Shown here: positions 7,934-15,419 of the stretch, one piece after another | How the letters are laid out: the number at the start of each line of letters is the position of its first letter | How positions within the stretch are numbered: the first letter of the stretch is position 1 | Assembly (NCBI GenBank): GCA_964360145.1 | Contig: CAYHWW010000036.1 | Span: 1 to 23,703, forward strand | Length of the DNA: 23,703 bases | Direction: 5' to 3' | Origin: CAYHWW01 sp964360145 | GTDB taxonomy: Bacteria > Bdellovibrionota > UBA1018 > CAYHWW01 | Translations under genes and position numbers: made by a program | The notes under the pieces: model-generated | What the model saw: the letters and a program-made list of their open reading frames with translations, nothing else | Database searches by the model: none | What the model was told of the DNA's origin: nothing

Positions 7934-8517
7934 CTTTTCCGCAGACCCAAAATATAGATCTCGAAACTTTGATTGCGCACGCTTTTGGGGCGGGCGATTT
8001 CCACGCGCTCGAAGACTTCCTTCATCTCTTTCAAAAACTCCGGGGTGTCGCCGCTCTGGAAGATCTTCACGACGAATCTCCCGCCGGGCCTCAAATAATC
8101 TCGGCACACACCGAGAGCTTTGCGACAAAGCTCCAGGGAGCGCTCTTGGTCTTGGACCCGGATGCCCGTGGTCTTGGGCGCCATATCGCTTAAAACTAAA
8201 TCAAAGGTGCCGTCTACTTCTGCCAGAGCATGATCCAGCACCCCCTCACTGAAGGCGTCCCCCTCGATGAATACGGCATTAGGCAAAGAGAACTTCACCC
8301 TTTGCAGATCGATGCCCACGAGCTTGCCGTTGTTTCCGATGCGCTTGGAAGCGAACTGGGCCCAGCTGCCCGGCGCGCAGCCGAGGTCGAGGACTCTCTG
8401 GCCCGCCTTCAGGACACGATAGCGGGCATCCATTTCCTCAAGCTTGAATACGGATCGCGCGGCGTAATTTTCTTTCTTTGCTTTCTTGAAGTAGAAATCC
8501 TTCGGGTTGTAGGCCAC
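7930..8517 (-). CDS. rlmE: 23S rRNA 2'-O-methyltransferase RlmE (FtsJ/RrmJ)
   Basis: Protein of 195 aa, close to the usual length of about 200. The SAM-binding motif VLDLGCAPGSW is at 42-52, and the K-D-K-E catalytic tetrad of RrmJ is present as Lys25 (RSVFKL), Asp111 (LSDMAP), Lys151 (VVKIFQ) and Glu186 (SFEIYI). RlmE methylates the 2'-OH of U2552 in the 23S rRNA A-loop, a late step of 50S assembly, and is often heat-shock induced. It lies in the middle of a three-gene minus operon, three bases after the racemase gene and overlapping the RibD-like gene by 4 bases. An alternative cell-specific methyltransferase role is unlikely given the full tetrad. Confidence 0.95.
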   Translation of the reverse strand: MAYNPKDFYFKKAKKENYAARSVFKLEEMDARYRVLKAGQRVLDLGCAPGSWAQFASKRIGNNGKLVGIDLQRVKFSLPNAVFIEGDAFSEGVLDHALAEVDGTFDLVLSDMAPKTTGIRVQDQERSLELCRKALGVCRDYLRPGGRFVVKIFQSGDTPEFLKEMKEVFERVEIARPKSVRNQSFEIYILGLRKR

Positions 8518-8520
8518 GGT

Positions 8521-9516
8521 TCAAAGACCCCCTTCGATGCCGCGGCTGGCATCGGCTACGGTAAGGACGGGCTCCACGCAGCAGTCAATGCGGGCAAAGG
8601 CCTCGGCCCAGGCGGCAAAGGGGCGTCTTGAAAGAGCTTTCAAGACTTCAGCCTGCGTGCGGTCTCTCTGGGGGCCGGTGGCGAACTGCTGCGGAATCAG
8701 ATCCTGCCGTTCGATTACGCCGCAGAAGGCCTGCCAGAATTTTTCTTCCAGGGCGCCTACGGCAAGGGTGCCTCCCTCCAGGTGATAGAGGGCGTAGCAG
8801 GGAAACTGACCCGTGGCCAGAGTGCTGCCCGCGGTGACGCCGTGACCGGCCTTCAACTCAGAGATCTGTTCTTTCAAAAAGGGGCGTTGGATATCGATGA
8901 GGGCTTCCTCAATGGTGACTTGCACGTGGTCGCCCTTGCCTGTTTGGCGAGCAGCGAACACGGCGGCAAGCAACCGCAGAGCCGCGGTATAGGCCACGGC
9001 GATGTCGCCCAGGGGCACGCCGGGGATGACGGGCTTGCCGTCACTGCCCCGGGTGAGATCGAGAATTCCGCTCAATGCCACGAAGTTCAGGTCGTGGCCG
9101 GCGCGATGGCTCCGGGGGCCGTCGGCGTGAAAGCCGGAAGCAGAGCAGAGAACAAACTTGGGATTATATTTTTGAAGGGTTTTAAAGTCGATACCGAGGC
9201 GCTGCTTCACTTCGGGGCGATAACCCTCGATGCCAGCGTCGGCTTTTTCCACAAGTTGATAAAGCTTCTGCCGGTCAGCGTCCACCTTGAGGTCCAGCCA
9301 GACCAGCTCTTTGCGGTGGTTGACTTCGTGATAGGCAAGGCCTGTACCGAAGGCGCGGGCGGGGTCGGGCCGACTGGGGCTTTCGATTTTAATGACGCGA
9401 GCCCCCAAAACAGCCAATAAGTCGGCAGCAAACGGACAAGGCAAGAGAGAGGAGAAGTCCAGTATGGTGAGGCCGCTCAACCAGCTCGCCGGGTTTACCC
9501 ACGGGAGTTTCTTCAT
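8521..9516 (-). CDS. CaiB/BaiF family CoA enzyme, alpha-methylacyl-CoA racemase-like
   Basis: Protein of 331 aa in the family III CoA-transferase superfamily. The N-terminal LTILDFSSLLPCPFAADLLA (17-36) and GARVIKIE (38-45) are typical. GHDLNFVALSG (140-150) followed exactly 30 residues later by GD (Asp171) reproduces the His126/Asp156 spacing known for alpha-methylacyl-CoA racemase, which favours a racemase over a CoA-transferase. The usual racemase length is about 360, so this is slightly short, mainly at the C-terminus. It would epimerise 2-methylacyl-CoA, for example in branched-chain lipid breakdown. First gene of the minus operon with rlmE and the RibD-like reductase; 66 bases from divergent rmlB. 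Confidence 0.82.
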   Translation of the reverse strand: MKKLPWVNPASWLSGLTILDFSSLLPCPFAADLLAVLGARVIKIESPSRPDPARAFGTGLAYHEVNHRKELVWLDLKVDADRQKLYQLVEKADAGIEGYRPEVKQRLGIDFKTLQKYNPKFVLCSASGFHADGPRSHRAGHDLNFVALSGILDLTRGSDGKPVIPGVPLGDIAVAYTAALRLLAAVFAARQTGKGDHVQVTIEEALIDIQRPFLKEQISELKAGHGVTAGSTLATGQFPCYALYHLEGGTLAVGALEEKFWQAFCGVIERQDLIPQQFATGPQRDRTQAEVLKALSRRPFAAWAEAFARIDCCVEPVLTVADASRGIEGGL

Positions 9517-9542
9517 GCTGGTGTTTTACCGCCAGAGCGTCT

Positions 9543-9562
9543 AAAAAACGAGGTAATCCTCG
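9543..9562 (-). terminator. short hairpin plus U-run, weak terminator or attenuator candidate
   Basis: Read on the minus strand, CGAGG-ATTA-CCTCG is followed at once by six T. The stem is only 5 bp, so this is marginal as an intrinsic terminator. It lies in the 66-base divergent region, upstream of the racemase gene, so it would either stop antisense transcription coming from rmlB or attenuate the racemase operon leader. It may also be chance. Confidence 0.25.
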
Positions 9563-9582
9563 CGAAGGGGGGGTGCTTTTCC

Positions 9583-10575
9583 ATGATGCGCTTACTTGTC
9601 ACCGGCGGTGCCGGGTTCATAGGTTCCAACTTTATTCGCTGCGTTTTGGACGCCGACCCCATGGTTACCATCACGAATCTCGATAAGCTCACTTACGCGG
9701 GCAATCTGGGCAATCTGGTGGATGTGCAGGCCAAGCACATGGGACGCTACAGCTTTGTTCGCGGCGATATCTGTGACCCCAAGGTGGTGGCTGAGGTGAT
9801 GGCTGGCGTGGACATGGTCATCCATTTTGCCGCTGAGAGCCACGTTGATCGCAGCATTCACAGCGCGGTTGAGTTCATCGAAACCAATGTGCGGGGGACC
9901 TATACCCTTCTTGAGGCCGCTCGCCAGGCTAACGTGAAGCGCTTTGTCCATGTTTCCACCGATGAGGTTTATGGCGCCCTGGGGGAAACCGGTTCCTTCA
10001 CCGAAGAAACACCGCTGGCCCCCAATAGCCCCTACTCTGCCTCAAAAGCAGGAAGCGATATGATGGCCCGAGCCTACGTGCACACCCACGGCCTCGATGT
10101 GGTCACCACTCGCTGTTCCAATAACTACGGGCCCTATCACTTTCCCGAGAAGCTCATTCCCCTCATGATTACCAACGCTACTGAGGGCAAGCCTCTCCCC
10201 GTTTACGGAGACGGCCGTCAGGTGCGGGACTGGATTTATGTGGAAGACCACTGTGCGGGCGTATGGGCCGCGGCCACGAAAGGGAAAAAGGGCGAGGTCT
10301 ACAATTTTGGCGGTCACAGCGAGGTGCGCAACATCGAGGTGGTCAAATCCATCTTGAAACTCATGGGTAAGCCCGACACCCTCATCAAGTATGTGGATGA
10401 TCGCAAGGGCCACGATTTTCGCTATTCCATTGACTGTAGCAAGGCGGAACGCGAGCTGGGGTGGCGCCCCTCGGTTCGATTCGAAGAGGGATTAAAGCGC
10501 ACCATTCAATGGTACGCCGAGAACGAAAAGTGGTGGCGCGATGTACAACAAAAACAACGGAGTGGTTCACAATGA
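9583..10575 (+). CDS. rmlB: dTDP-glucose 4,6-dehydratase RmlB (RfbB)
   Basis: Protein of 330 aa of the extended short-chain dehydrogenase family; the usual RmlB length is 320-360. The NAD-binding GGAGFIG motif is at 8-14, HFAAESHVDRS at 81-91 is an RmlB hallmark, and STDEVYG (Thr126, Asp127, Glu128) and YSASK (Tyr151, Lys155) provide the catalytic residues. The NNYGPYHFPEKLIP block and RDWIYVEDHC further match RmlB. It converts dTDP-glucose to dTDP-4-keto-6-deoxyglucose, feeding rhamnose or other deoxysugars of LPS or exopolysaccharide. Either of two adjacent ATG codons (9583, 9586) could start it; an AAGGGGGGG sequence lies about 11 bases upstream. The stop overlaps rmlA as ATGA. Confidence 0.96.
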   Translation: MMRLLVTGGAGFIGSNFIRCVLDADPMVTITNLDKLTYAGNLGNLVDVQAKHMGRYSFVRGDICDPKVVAEVMAGVDMVIHFAAESHVDRSIHSAVEFIETNVRGTYTLLEAARQANVKRFVHVSTDEVYGALGETGSFTEETPLAPNSPYSASKAGSDMMARAYVHTHGLDVVTTRCSNNYGPYHFPEKLIPLMITNATEGKPLPVYGDGRQVRDWIYVEDHCAGVWAAATKGKKGEVYNFGGHSEVRNIEVVKSILKLMGKPDTLIKYVDDRKGHDFRYSIDCSKAERELGWRPSVRFEEGLKRTIQWYAENEKWWRDVQQKQRSGSQ

Positions 10576-11279
10576 AGGGCATCATCCTCGCCGGCGGCAC
10601 GGGCAGCCGTCTTTTTCCCCTGACCAAGGTCACCAATAAGCACCTCCTTCCCGTGGGCAAGAAGCCCATGATTTTCTACCCCGTCGAGAAAATGACGGAA
10701 GCAGGCATCAAGGACATCCTCATCGTCACTGGCGTGGAACACATGGGCGACGTGGTGGGCTTGCTGGGCAGTGGCAAGGATTTCGGCTGTCGCTTCACCT
10801 ATCGGGTGCAGGATGAGGCGGGTGGCATCGCCCAGGCCTTGGGTTTGGCTGAGCATTTTGTGGGCGAGGATCAGTGCGTGGTCATCCTCGGTGACAATAT
10901 TTTCGAAGATTCGCTGAAAGAAGACGTGGCCGCGTTCATCAAGCAAGGACATGGCGCCCGCATCCTGCTCAAAGAAGTGCATGATCCCCAGCGCTTCGGC
11001 GTGGCGGAGCTCAGGGGCGACCGTGTGGTCGGCATCGAAGAAAAGCCGAAGAAACCCAAGAGCAATTGGGCGGTAACGGGCATCTATTTCTATGACGCAA
11101 AGGTCTTCAAATATGCAAAGACCCTGAAGCCATCGGCACGGGGCGAGCTTGAGATCACCGACGTAAACAACCATTACATCTCTGAAAATGAGCTCACCTA
11201 CGGCAAGTTCCATGGTTGGTGGAGCGACGCGGGGACCTTTGAGTCTTTGGCTCGGGTGAATAGCCTGTTGGAATCCTGA
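10572..11279 (+). CDS. rmlA: glucose-1-phosphate thymidylyltransferase RmlA, short form
   Basis: Protein of 235 aa. The nucleotidyltransferase signature GIILAGGTGSRLFPLT (3-18) and KHLLPVGKKPMIFYP are present, with VVILGDNIF, RFGVAEL, GIEEKPKKPKSNWAVTGIYFYD and the RGELEITDVNNHYI block, all typical of RmlA. The common RmlA is about 290 aa; this shorter form, lacking most of the C-terminal allosteric region, is known in other lineages (for example spore-coat SpsI). It makes dTDP-glucose from dTTP and glucose-1-phosphate, the substrate of RmlB encoded just upstream. A longer in-frame start at 10461 lies inside rmlB; the ATG overlapping the rmlB stop was chosen. No rmlC or rmlD is in the window. 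Confidence 0.93.
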   Translation: MKGIILAGGTGSRLFPLTKVTNKHLLPVGKKPMIFYPVEKMTEAGIKDILIVTGVEHMGDVVGLLGSGKDFGCRFTYRVQDEAGGIAQALGLAEHFVGEDQCVVILGDNIFEDSLKEDVAAFIKQGHGARILLKEVHDPQRFGVAELRGDRVVGIEEKPKKPKSNWAVTGIYFYDAKVFKYAKTLKPSARGELEITDVNNHYISENELTYGKFHGWWSDAGTFESLARVNSLLES

Positions 11280-11284
11280 TCGCT

Positions 11285-12184
11285 GTGGGTGCCTTGTATG
11301 GAGCCTTGTTTGCGCTAGCCCTGACGGTGTCCGCCCCTGCCCAGGTTGAGGGCGAAGTGAGTGGCGTCCTCGGTGGTACTGAGTCTGGTGAGGTCGTGGG
11401 AATGGGCGGCGCCCTACGTCTGGCGACCCCCGGCCACATGAGCGACGACGAGGCCACCACCACGGTCCATCGGGTTACGGGGCGTGAGCGTTACGAGCTG
11501 ACGCTTTTGTCGGGCCACCCCGTGTTGCGCATCATGGGTCGCATCGAATTCTATCCCGTGACCATCCAGGGCTGGCAACTTTACCGGGACCATGAGCAAC
11601 GGGTTTATCTGGGTCTGCAGGTCATCTCCGCCACGGTCCTGGGCCAGTTCACTGTGGCTCAGGTGGCAAGCGCTGCTGACCGTGGCGTGGATGTCTCACG
11701 TTCCTATGTCAGCATGTCTCCCCAGTTGGCCGCATCCTTGGTGCATGTGGGGGGCATGGGCTCCCGTCGTCACAGGCTTCCCGTTATGTCTTCCGCCCGC
11801 GTCCGCGTGGGTGGTGGTGGTGCCGTGGCATACGACCGCGATGGCCTGGCCTTCCCCTCGGGCGGTGCGAGTTTCGGCGCTGATGGCACCATGACCTTGC
11901 TCATGCACATCGGCAATTCGTCCCATCTATCTTCCGTCGAACTGGGCCTGTCCTACGACACCATGGTGGGCGCCACCGACCGCTACGCGGGGGGTGCGCT
12001 GCATACCTTTGCCGGATCCCTGGGCCTGTACGTGGGCTACCTCCAAGACCGAGCGCTGTTCCTGCGGGCCGAAGGTCGCGGCGATTGGTTCGACGTGAAT
12101 CCTGCTCCAGGAGTGGCGTCGCTGGATGGGGGACCAGTGTGGTTTATCGGCGGTTCCGTGGGCATCCGCTTCGGCTCACCGTAG
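11285..12184 (+). CDS. secreted protein of unknown function, possible outer-membrane barrel
   Basis: Protein of 299 aa, not recognised. A signal peptide is visible (residues 1-20, ALFALALTVSAPAQ). The body is rich in Gly, Val and alternating beta-strand patterns, most regular from about residue 165 to the end (SARVRVGGGGAVAYD, LSSVELGLSYDTM, SLGLYVGYL, GSVGIRFGSP), as in outer-membrane barrels, though the last residues lack a terminal aromatic. The start is GTG at 11285, five bases after the rmlA stop; a TTG three codons later is an alternative and no strong ribosome-binding site is seen. The tight spacing suggests co-transcription with rmlBA, so a surface polysaccharide or envelope link is possible but not shown. 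Confidence 0.6.
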   Translation: MGALYGALFALALTVSAPAQVEGEVSGVLGGTESGEVVGMGGALRLATPGHMSDDEATTTVHRVTGRERYELTLLSGHPVLRIMGRIEFYPVTIQGWQLYRDHEQRVYLGLQVISATVLGQFTVAQVASAADRGVDVSRSYVSMSPQLAASLVHVGGMGSRRHRLPVMSSARVRVGGGGAVAYDRDGLAFPSGGASFGADGTMTLLMHIGNSSHLSSVELGLSYDTMVGATDRYAGGALHTFAGSLGLYVGYLQDRALFLRAEGRGDWFDVNPAPGVASLDGGPVWFIGGSVGIRFGSP

Positions 12185-12204
12185 CGTTCTGGACGGTTTT
12201 CATT

Positions 12205-12951
12205 TCAAGTCAAAGACGAAAAAAGGAGGCGGCTCTCCTGCTCCTCGTAATCCTGCAGGGCCTTCAATGCGTCGTCGGGAAGATCGTGGAATTGCACGCC
12301 GATCTTGGCGATGGGGGCGCGGCTCTCGTCGCGGGCTTGCATGGTGTGGCGAACCTCGGCATTGCAACTCACCATGCCAGTGGGCAACCGAAACTCGATG
12401 TGATTCAAACGCAGGCCGAGGGGGAACATACCCTCATCCTCTGCCCTCGCCTGCAGCGATGCGCCACCGACGCTCACGTCCATCATGCGGTACTGCGCGA
12501 CTTTGCCTGGCGTTTTCAGATCGTCGAAAGTGCAGAAGACTTTATTCACGAAGGAAAGCTTGAGGCGCAGCGTCGTGCGACGCTGGAGCTTGAATACCAA
12601 CGTGGGTATGTAGCATTTTACCGTGCGTTCTTCGCGCTCCGCCACGAGAAGTCTCAAGAAGAACTTAGTCTTCTGGATGATCACGGTACCAAAGAGGAGA
12701 TGTTCTGGAGGACCGCTTTGGGCGGAGAAGGACGCATCGAATTCAGCAAGATCCACGCTGCGGGGCAGATCAACGAAGACGCGCTCCCGGTTGAACCCGC
12801 TGACGATGGTTTCAAAAGTGACTTTCTTGTCTTTCAGCCAGAAATGGATGGGCAGGCCCTGTTTAAAACAGGAATTGTAGACGTCCTTGATAATCGTGGC
12901 GTCCCGGATCTCCTCAAAAGGCGAATCTTTTTTGGGAGTCTCGTCGGCCAC
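12205..12951 (-). CDS. YcgR-like PilZ domain protein
   Basis: Protein of 248 aa with the two-domain plan of YcgR: an N-terminal beta-rich domain (about 30-115) and a C-terminal PilZ domain (about 120-240). The PilZ motifs are clear: QRRTTLR at 123-129 (Arg125, Arg129) and DVSVGGASLQ at 158-167 (Asp158, Ser160, Gly162, Gly163). YcgR-type proteins bind cyclic di-GMP and slow flagellar motors or control other machines. Here no flagellar gene is near; instead the gene starts 7 bases after mreB on the same strand, suggesting a link between c-di-GMP and cell-shape control. It ends 20 bases from the convergent secreted-protein gene. Confidence 0.87.
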   Translation of the reverse strand: MADETPKKDSPFEEIRDATIIKDVYNSCFKQGLPIHFWLKDKKVTFETIVSGFNRERVFVDLPRSVDLAEFDASFSAQSGPPEHLLFGTVIIQKTKFFLRLLVAEREERTVKCYIPTLVFKLQRRTTLRLKLSFVNKVFCTFDDLKTPGKVAQYRMMDVSVGGASLQARAEDEGMFPLGLRLNHIEFRLPTGMVSCNAEVRHTMQARDESRAPIAKIGVQFHDLPDDALKALQDYEEQESRLLFSSLT

Positions 12952-12958
12952 GGTGACC

Positions 12959-13990
12959 TCACATGATGGTGACTTGGCGCAGGAGGTCCATGTCTTGGAG
13001 CACTTTGCCTGAGCCGCGCACCACGCAGGTCAGCGGATCTTCCGCCAACGCCACGGGCAGGCCAGTTTTTTCTTTGATGAGGATATCAAGGTTCGCCAGC
13101 AGTGCGCCGCCGCCGGCCAGAATGATGCCATTGTCCACGATGTCGGCGGCCAGCTCGGGCGGTGTGCGCTCAAGGGCGGTCTTGATGGTGTCGATGATGG
13201 CGGCTACGGGGTCAGCGAGGGCGTCGCGAATCTCTTCACTATTCACCTCGATGGTCTTCGGTGCGCCGGCGATGAGGTCGCGGCCCTTCACTTCGTAGGT
13301 TTTTTCTTCTTCGAAGGGATAGGCGTTGCCGATGGCAAGCTTGATTTGCTCGGCGGTGCGCTCACCAATGAGGAGCGAGTATTTGCGCTTGATGTAATTG
13401 ACGATGGCTTCGTCGAATTTATCGCCGGCCATTCGCACGGACTTCGAGTACACGATGCCGCCCAAAGAGATGACGGCCACTTCGGTGGTGCCGCCGCCGA
13501 TGTCCACGATCATGTTGCCTGAGGGCTCGGTGATGGGCAGCCCCGCGCCGATGGCGGCGGCCATGGGCTCTTCGATGAGGTAAACTTCCCGGGCGCCGGC
13601 GGATTGGGCGGACTCTTTCACTGCGCGCTTCTCAACCTGGGTGATGCCGAACGGGATACAGATGATGATGCGCGGTCGGATGAAGGTGTGCCGTTCGTTG
13701 GACTTGTTGATGAAGTACTTCAGCATGGACTGGGTCACTTCGAAGTCGGCGATGACACCGTCTTTCATGGGGCGGATGGCCACGATGCTGCCCGGGGTGC
13801 GGCCCAGCATCTCTTTCGCTTCACGGCCCACGGCCAGAACCTTGGTTTGGCCTCGGGCGTTTTTGTGCACGGCCACCACGGAAGGCTCGTTGATGATGAT
13901 GCCGCGGTCTTTGGCATAGACCAACGTATTCGCGGTTCCGAGGTCAATGGCCAGATCGTTGGAGAACCAGTCGATAATTTTCTTCAGCAT
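12959..13990 (-). CDS. mreB: rod-shape determining actin homologue MreB
   Basis: Protein of 343 aa, the usual MreB length. The actin-fold nucleotide motifs are present: phosphate-1 DLGTANTLVY (16-25), phosphate-2 VDIGGGTTEVAVISLGG (162-178), and the adenosine motif GIILAGGGALL near the C-terminus. The N-terminal MLKKIIDWFSNDLA is an amphipathic membrane-binding helix. MreB filaments guide the elongasome that builds the lateral peptidoglycan wall. The usual mreC, mreD, mrdA and mrdB do not follow; instead a PilZ gene lies 7 bases downstream and an AMP nucleosidase gene ends 13 bases upstream. This may be a second MreB paralogue, since the classic copy usually heads mreBCD. Confidence 0.97.
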   Translation of the reverse strand: MLKKIIDWFSNDLAIDLGTANTLVYAKDRGIIINEPSVVAVHKNARGQTKVLAVGREAKEMLGRTPGSIVAIRPMKDGVIADFEVTQSMLKYFINKSNERHTFIRPRIIICIPFGITQVEKRAVKESAQSAGAREVYLIEEPMAAAIGAGLPITEPSGNMIVDIGGGTTEVAVISLGGIVYSKSVRMAGDKFDEAIVNYIKRKYSLLIGERTAEQIKLAIGNAYPFEEEKTYEVKGRDLIAGAPKTIEVNSEEIRDALADPVAAIIDTIKTALERTPPELAADIVDNGIILAGGGALLANLDILIKEKTGLPVALAEDPLTCVVRGSGKVLQDMDLLRQVTIM

Positions 13991-14003
13991 GTCTCTATCC
14001 CTA

Positions 14004-14828
14004 TCACCATTTGTAATGGCGGATGTGCTCGCCCCGATCCTTAATCTCGCTCATGGATTTGATGCCAATGTCGAGATGAAGATCCGTATATTCCCTGAAA
14101 ACTTTGCCCGCGGAGCGCTTGGTCTTGATGCCCCCGCGCTTGAGGGGCAGGTCGCTCACCAGCAAAAGCGCTCCGATGGGCACTTTTGATGCGAAGCCGC
14201 CTATGAACAGCGTTGCGGTCTCCATCTCGACGGCGAGGGCCCGTTCGCTGTAGAGAGTGTCTTTGAACGAGGCGTCGAACTCCCAGAAGCGGTAGTCCGT
14301 GGTGTGTACAACGCCCGTGCGGTAATCCATGTCTTTTTCGATGATGATTTGACTCACGAATTTCTGAATCTTGAAGGTTGGCAACGCGGGGACTTGGGAC
14401 GGAAAGAAGTGGATCGAAGCCCCCTCGTCCCTGATGGCCGCCGTTGGGATGATGAAATCGCCTTTTTTCAATGAGCGGTGGAGGCCGCCGCACATGCCGA
14501 GAAAGAGCACCGCCGTGGGCTCCACGACGCTCAGGAGCTCGATGCAGAGCGCCGCGTTGGGGCTGCCGATGGAGAAATTGACAATGCTGACGTCAACATC
14601 GGCGTTGTGGCAGCAGTCCCAGGCCGAGCCCTTGCAGTACATCGTGCCGGGCATGACTTTGAAGCGTTCGATGTAATAATGGAAGTTTGTCAAAATAATT
14701 TGTTTACGGAAATCCTTCAGCGAACTGCCCGTATAGCGCTCAAGCATGTCGACTGCGATGCGACGCTTGTGGGGGTTGCCGTAAATCCGATTCTTTTGGT
14801 AAAGCTTGGCATGCGCCGATGGGGACAT
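14004..14828 (-). CDS. amn: AMP nucleosidase, short form
   Basis: Protein of 274 aa in the phosphorylase/nucleosidase family. It matches the short AMP nucleosidase type (about 260 aa) rather than the 480-aa E. coli form: RYTGSSLKDFRKQIILTNF at 31-49, FLGMCGGLHRSLKKGDFIIP at about 109-128, VEMETATLF at 200-208, and SDLPLKRGG with the likely catalytic Asp226. The reaction is AMP plus water to adenine plus ribose-5-phosphate, balancing adenylate pools. Some extra residues precede the conserved start (first 25), so a later start is possible; no good ribosome-binding site is visible. It is the first gene of a minus operon with mreB (13-base gap). The association with cell-shape genes is unexplained. 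Confidence 0.88.
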   Translation of the reverse strand: MSPSAHAKLYQKNRIYGNPHKRRIAVDMLERYTGSSLKDFRKQIILTNFHYYIERFKVMPGTMYCKGSAWDCCHNADVDVSIVNFSIGSPNAALCIELLSVVEPTAVLFLGMCGGLHRSLKKGDFIIPTAAIRDEGASIHFFPSQVPALPTFKIQKFVSQIIIEKDMDYRTGVVHTTDYRFWEFDASFKDTLYSERALAVEMETATLFIGGFASKVPIGALLLVSDLPLKRGGIKTKRSAGKVFREYTDLHLDIGIKSMSEIKDRGEHIRHYKW

Positions 14829-14901
14829 GGCTCAGGGAGAGTAACACCTGGGATTCTAAACAAGCAAGGATTTCAAATACTTCAATTCCGACAAGGATCA
14901 G

Positions 14902-14910
14902 TGATAGAAT
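14902..14910 (+). promoter_or_regulatory. extended -10 promoter candidate for the STAS gene
   Basis: TGATAGAAT gives an extended -10 (TG, one base, then TAGAAT matching five of six of TATAAT) about 25 bases upstream of the GTG start. The best -35 at 18-base spacing (TTCAAT) is weak, as is usual with extended -10 promoters. Lies in the 107-base divergent region shared with the AMP nucleosidase gene. Confidence 0.4.
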
Positions 14911-14935
14911 CTGAGGCAACAGGGTCGAGGGGTCC

Positions 14936-15412
14936 GTGGTCCACGTCACCAAGCAACAAAAAGGCGATATCTTTTCAGTGAAGCTCGCGGGGAGCATCGA
15001 AGAAAGCGTGGATTTTATGACGCTTATCGGCATGCCGTCGAGCAATCGCATGGAAGTGAACTGCAAGGAAGTGGCACGCATCAACTCCATGGGCGTGAAA
15101 GCCTGGATGAAGTTCTTCCAGAACGTTTACCAAAAGGGCGTGGCCGTGCGCTTTGTGGAGTGTTCCACCGCTGTGGTGGAGCTCATGAACATGATCTCCA
15201 ACTTTGCCTGCGGTGGCACCGTGGAATCCCTCTACGTCCCCTACGTTTGTCGGGACTGCAAAAAAGAGCTGCTGGGCCTATATCGTGTGGCGGATCTGAA
15301 AAAGCTGGCCTTCAAAGTACCCGATCTTTCATGTCCAAAATGCCAGGGTACTGCTTCCTTTGACGACAACTTGAACGAGTACTTCGGCTTCCTCGCAGGG
15401 CAGAAGAGGTGA
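14936..15412 (+). CDS. STAS-like anti-sigma-factor antagonist fused to a zinc ribbon
   Basis: Protein of 158 aa. Residues 1-100 follow the SpoIIAA/RsbV-type STAS pattern: an opening beta strand (DIFSVKLAGSI), VNCKEVARINSMGVKAWMKF at 41-60, and RFVECSTAVVELMNMI at 72-87. The position usually holding D-S-S-G is N-S-M-G here, so Ser51 may be the phospho-acceptor. Residues 103-140 form a zinc ribbon with CRDC (Cys105, Cys108) and CPKC (Cys133, Cys136), not a normal part of STAS antagonists. The start is GTG at 14936 with GAGGGG just upstream. The next gene on the same strand encodes an RsbW-like ATPase, so partner switching between the two is likely. Cytoplasmic. Target sigma factor or effector not visible. 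Confidence 0.72.
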   Translation: MVHVTKQQKGDIFSVKLAGSIEESVDFMTLIGMPSSNRMEVNCKEVARINSMGVKAWMKFFQNVYQKGVAVRFVECSTAVVELMNMISNFACGGTVESLYVPYVCRDCKKELLGLYRVADLKKLAFKVPDLSCPKCQGTASFDDNLNEYFGFLAGQKR

Positions 15413-15419
15413 TGTGGCC

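Noticed and set aside
10506..11213. Long minus-strand frame of 235 codons
   Set aside because: Shadow of rmlA, which has all its signature motifs.
12085..12966. Plus-strand frame of 293 codons
   Set aside because: Antisense to the YcgR-like PilZ gene and overlapping the end of the secreted-protein gene; PilZ motifs decide for the minus strand.
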